A stretch of 8,248 nt of DNA from Bacteroidales bacterium. GTDB lineage: Bacteria > Bacteroidota > Bacteroidia > Bacteroidales > Dysgonomonadaceae. Below the pieces are notes generated by a model, which was given only the letters and a program-made list of their open reading frames with translations, had not been told where the DNA came from and made no database searches. Below, one piece after another: positions 6,859 to 8,248 of the stretch. The translations under genes and the position numbers were made by a program. The stretch covers positions 1-8,248 of the forward strand of contig JAAYTC010000329.1 of assembly GCA_012518155.1 (NCBI GenBank), written 5' to 3'. The stretch's first letter is position 1. Each line of letters starts with the position of its first letter.

Positions 6859-7293
6859 ATGGCAGCAACCTATCCATTGGTGAAGTTTCATTTTCAGGTC
6901 GACTGGGGTGGAACAAAAATTGGGTTTACAGAAGTCACCGGGCTCGACGTGGAGACCGAGGTGGTGGAATACCGGCACGGCGCGAGCCCGGAGTACTCGA
7001 AAATAAAGATGCCGGGGATGCAAAAGTTCAGCAACATCACCCTCAAGCGGGGCACTTTCAAGGGCGACAACGAGCTCTTCGAGTGGTGGAACAGCGTGAG
7101 CCTGAACACCATCGAGCGACGTAACATCACCATCAGCCTGTTGAACGAGAACCACGAACCGGTGGTAACCTGGAAAGTAAAGAACGCGTGGCCCACCAAG
7201 ATCCAATCGACCGACCTGAAGGCCGACGGCAATGAGGTAGCCATCGAGAGCATGGAGATCGTACACGAAGGGTTGATGATACAAAACGAGTGA
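6859..7293 (+). CDS. Inner tube protein 1, T4 gp19-like (Pvc1/Afp1-type, main tube)
   Basis: This protein forms the stacked hexameric rings of the inner tube that carries cargo and is propelled by the sheath. At 144 residues it has the expected size. Visible family marks are PLVKFHFQVDW (6-16), FTEVTGLDVETEVVEYRHG (23-41), TLKRGTFKGD (61-70), LLNENHEP (94-101), VTWKVKNAWPTK (103-114) and a final strand EVAIESMEIVHEGL. It follows the sheath with an A-rich leader, fitting high expression, and precedes a paralogue by two bases. The YRHGASPE and KMPGM stretches fit the main-tube type better than the baseplate-proximal type. The assignment to the main tube rather than the initiator is inferred from order and leader. 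Confidence 0.95.
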   Translation: MAATYPLVKFHFQVDWGGTKIGFTEVTGLDVETEVVEYRHGASPEYSKIKMPGMQKFSNITLKRGTFKGDNELFEWWNSVSLNTIERRNITISLLNENHEPVVTWKVKNAWPTKIQSTDLKADGNEVAIESMEIVHEGLMIQNE

Positions 7294-7295
7294 GG

Positions 7296-7727
7296 ATGGC
7301 AACACATTATCCCCCGTTAGGGTTTCACTTCAAGGTGGAATTCAACCATATAAAGGGAGAGTTCCAGTTCCAGTCGGTCGCCGGATTGAGTGTCGAACTC
7401 GAAACGGAGCAGGTGGCCGAAGGGGGGGAGAACCGGTTTAAACACACGTTGCCCGTTCGTACAAAATCTCCCCACCTCGTGTTGAAGCGGGGACTGCTTA
7501 TCAACTCCGAGCTGGCAAGGTGGTGCAAGAACGCGTTGGAGAATTTCGATATCACCCCGGCCGACCTCACCGTTACCCTGTTAAACGAGAAACATGAACC
7601 ACTGGTGACATGGAACGTGGTGCATGCTTGGCCGGTGAAATGGGCGGTGGACGATTTGAACGCGGGGGAGAGCAAGGTAGTGATTGAAACCATTGAACTC
7701 GCGTATAACTATTTTAATATCCAGTAA
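7296..7727 (+). CDS. Inner tube protein 2, gp19-like (Pvc5/Afp5-type, likely tube initiator)
   Basis: This is a paralogue of the preceding tube protein, 143 residues long. It shares HFxV near the N-terminus, LVLKRG (61-66), LLNEKHEP (95-102), VTWNVVHAWPVK (104-115) and a C-terminal IETIEL strand. The middle differs clearly (EGGENRFKHTLPVRTK, 42-57). In Afp and PVC a second tube-like protein forms the ring that joins the polymerised tube to the baseplate; that is the likely role here, inferred from order next to the LysM-type gene. I start at ATG 7296, two bases after the previous stop; a GTG at 7290 would overlap that stop and add two residues without support. Translation is probably coupled to the first tube gene. 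Confidence 0.93.
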   Translation: MATHYPPLGFHFKVEFNHIKGEFQFQSVAGLSVELETEQVAEGGENRFKHTLPVRTKSPHLVLKRGLLINSELARWCKNALENFDITPADLTVTLLNEKHEPLVTWNVVHAWPVKWAVDDLNAGESKVVIETIELAYNYFNIQ

Positions 7728-7728
7728 T

Positions 7729-7887
7729 ATGGCCATCGAGATACAAGAGTTACACATCCGGATTAACGTGGAGGAGGAGCCTGCCGGGCAAAGCACAACC
7801 GAGAGCAGAAGCGAGGAGCGGGAGCAGATCATCGCCGATGTGGTGGAAAAGGTAATGGAGATATTATCAAAAAAAGAGGAGCGTTGA
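7729..7887 (+). CDS. DUF5908-type small protein of a Bacteroidota eCIS
   Basis: This 52-residue protein begins one base after the preceding stop and ends one base before the next start. It has an N-terminal strand MAIEIQELHIRINVEEE (1-17), a polar glycine/serine/threonine linker (18-28) and a charged helix with hydrophobic spacing IIADVVEKVMEILSKKEE (34-51) that could form a short coiled coil. Small proteins with the pattern M(A/P)IEIxEL and a C-terminal helix are known in this position in Bacteroidota systems as DUF5908; their function is not known to me. Its fixed place between tube 2 and the LysM-type adaptor suggests a role at the tube-baseplate junction or as an assembly chaperone (inference). 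Confidence 0.83.
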   Translation: MAIEIQELHIRINVEEEPAGQSTTESRSEEREQIIADVVEKVMEILSKKEER

Positions 7888-7888
7888 T

Positions 7889-8248
7889 ATGAGCGGCGAA
7901 CTGACAAAGTTAAAGATTACGGCCTACAGCGATGAGAAATTCTCGGAGCAGGTAGCGGACGGGGAGTTTAAAACGTTACTGAATCCCGAAACCTACCTGT
8001 TAAATTATAAGGTTGAACTAAACCAGACGCAGGCGGCAGGGACCAGTGCTTCGGCCCCACGATATAACAAATCGCTTCCGGAGGACTTAAGCTTGGATTT
8101 CCTGTTCGACCGCACCGGTGTAATCACCGACTACAACCCTTCGGGGGAGGGAGGCAGCAACACCTTTAAAGATGAAGGGAGGGGAGTAAATGATGACGTG
8201 GACCATTTTAAGAAAGTGGTGTTCGACTACAACGGGGAGAAGCATAAG
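7889..8248 (+). CDS. Pvc7/Afp7-like LysM-type baseplate (tube-spike adaptor) protein, 3' end missing
   Basis: Only the first 120 codons are inside the window and the frame is open to the right edge. The start MSGELTKLKITAYSDEKF, then FKTLLNPETYLLNYKVELNQ (27-46), QAAGTSASAPRYNK (48-61) and LSLDFLFDRTGV (67-78) match the N-terminal domain of contractile-system tube/LysM proteins related to T4 gp53 and Afp7. These attach the first tube ring to the spike complex and usually end in a LysM domain, which would lie outside. The ATG at 7889 follows the previous stop by one base. An AGAGGAG at 7874-7880 gives an unusually good Shine-Dalgarno for this kind of genome, though it also encodes the KKEER end of the previous protein and may be coincidental. 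Confidence 0.86.
   Translation, partial: MSGELTKLKITAYSDEKFSEQVADGEFKTLLNPETYLLNYKVELNQTQAAGTSASAPRYNKSLPEDLSLDFLFDRTGVITDYNPSGEGGSNTFKDEGRGVNDDVDHFKKVVFDYNGEKHK

Noticed and set aside
6820..7305. Minus-strand open frame of 161 codons opposite tube protein 1
   Set aside because: It is a shadow of a clearly recognised tube gene; there is no leader or domain of its own.
3434..8248. Prophage tail or type VI secretion system instead of eCIS
   Set aside because: Phage head, terminase and lysis genes and T6SS TssB/TssC/Hcp-type pairs are absent in view; a full-length single sheath with Pvc16-type, DUF5908-type and LysM-type proteins points to eCIS. Only the right-hand extension can fully exclude a prophage.

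Overview
The window looks like a chromosomal segment of a Bacteroidota bacterium, most likely of the order Bacteroidales. Coding DNA has moderate GC and the gaps are strongly AT-rich. Shine-Dalgarno sequences are mostly absent, and A-rich leaders precede some starts. TATCTTCG boxes, close to the Bacteroidota -7 element TAnnTTTG, sit upstream of two genes. The encoded proteins are also of Bacteroidota type. The genus cannot be fixed from this sequence.

Left part (1-3240), housekeeping genes. The 3' part of hflX (ribosome-associated GTPase) runs rightward off the left edge of the window. It converges, with only 9 bases between stop codons, on a monofunctional aspartate kinase on the minus strand. 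Upstream of the kinase is a 170-base gap with a candidate promoter and two inverted-repeat structures. Next, also on the minus strand, is maf (nucleotide pyrophosphatase) with its own promoter-like box, which shares 11 bases with the one serving the kinase.

Right part (3241-8248), accessory module. After a 223-base AT-rich divergent spacer carrying CGCG boxes and an exact direct repeat, a compact plus-strand operon begins: Pvc16/DUF4255-type tail terminator, an unrecognised 282-residue protein, contractile sheath, two gp19-like tube proteins, a 52-residue DUF5908-type protein, and the 5' end of a Pvc7/Afp7-like LysM-type baseplate adaptor. This is the head of an extracellular contractile injection system (eCIS; phage-tail-like, related to Afp/PVC and to the Bacteroidales injection systems). 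The operon leaves the window on the right, so spike, baseplate, AAA+ ATPase, tape measure and effector genes are not visible.

How the parts fit: tube proteins polymerise into an inner tube on a baseplate. The sheath assembles around the tube in a loaded state, the Pvc16-type protein caps the distal end, and the LysM-type protein links tube and spike. Translation starts are tightly coupled (overlaps or gaps of 1-2 bases) except before the sheath and the first tube gene, the two parts needed in most copies, which have separate A-rich leaders. The least explained items are the 282-residue protein, the long central part of the sheath, the DUF5908-type microprotein, the divergent kinase and the repeats upstream of the operon.
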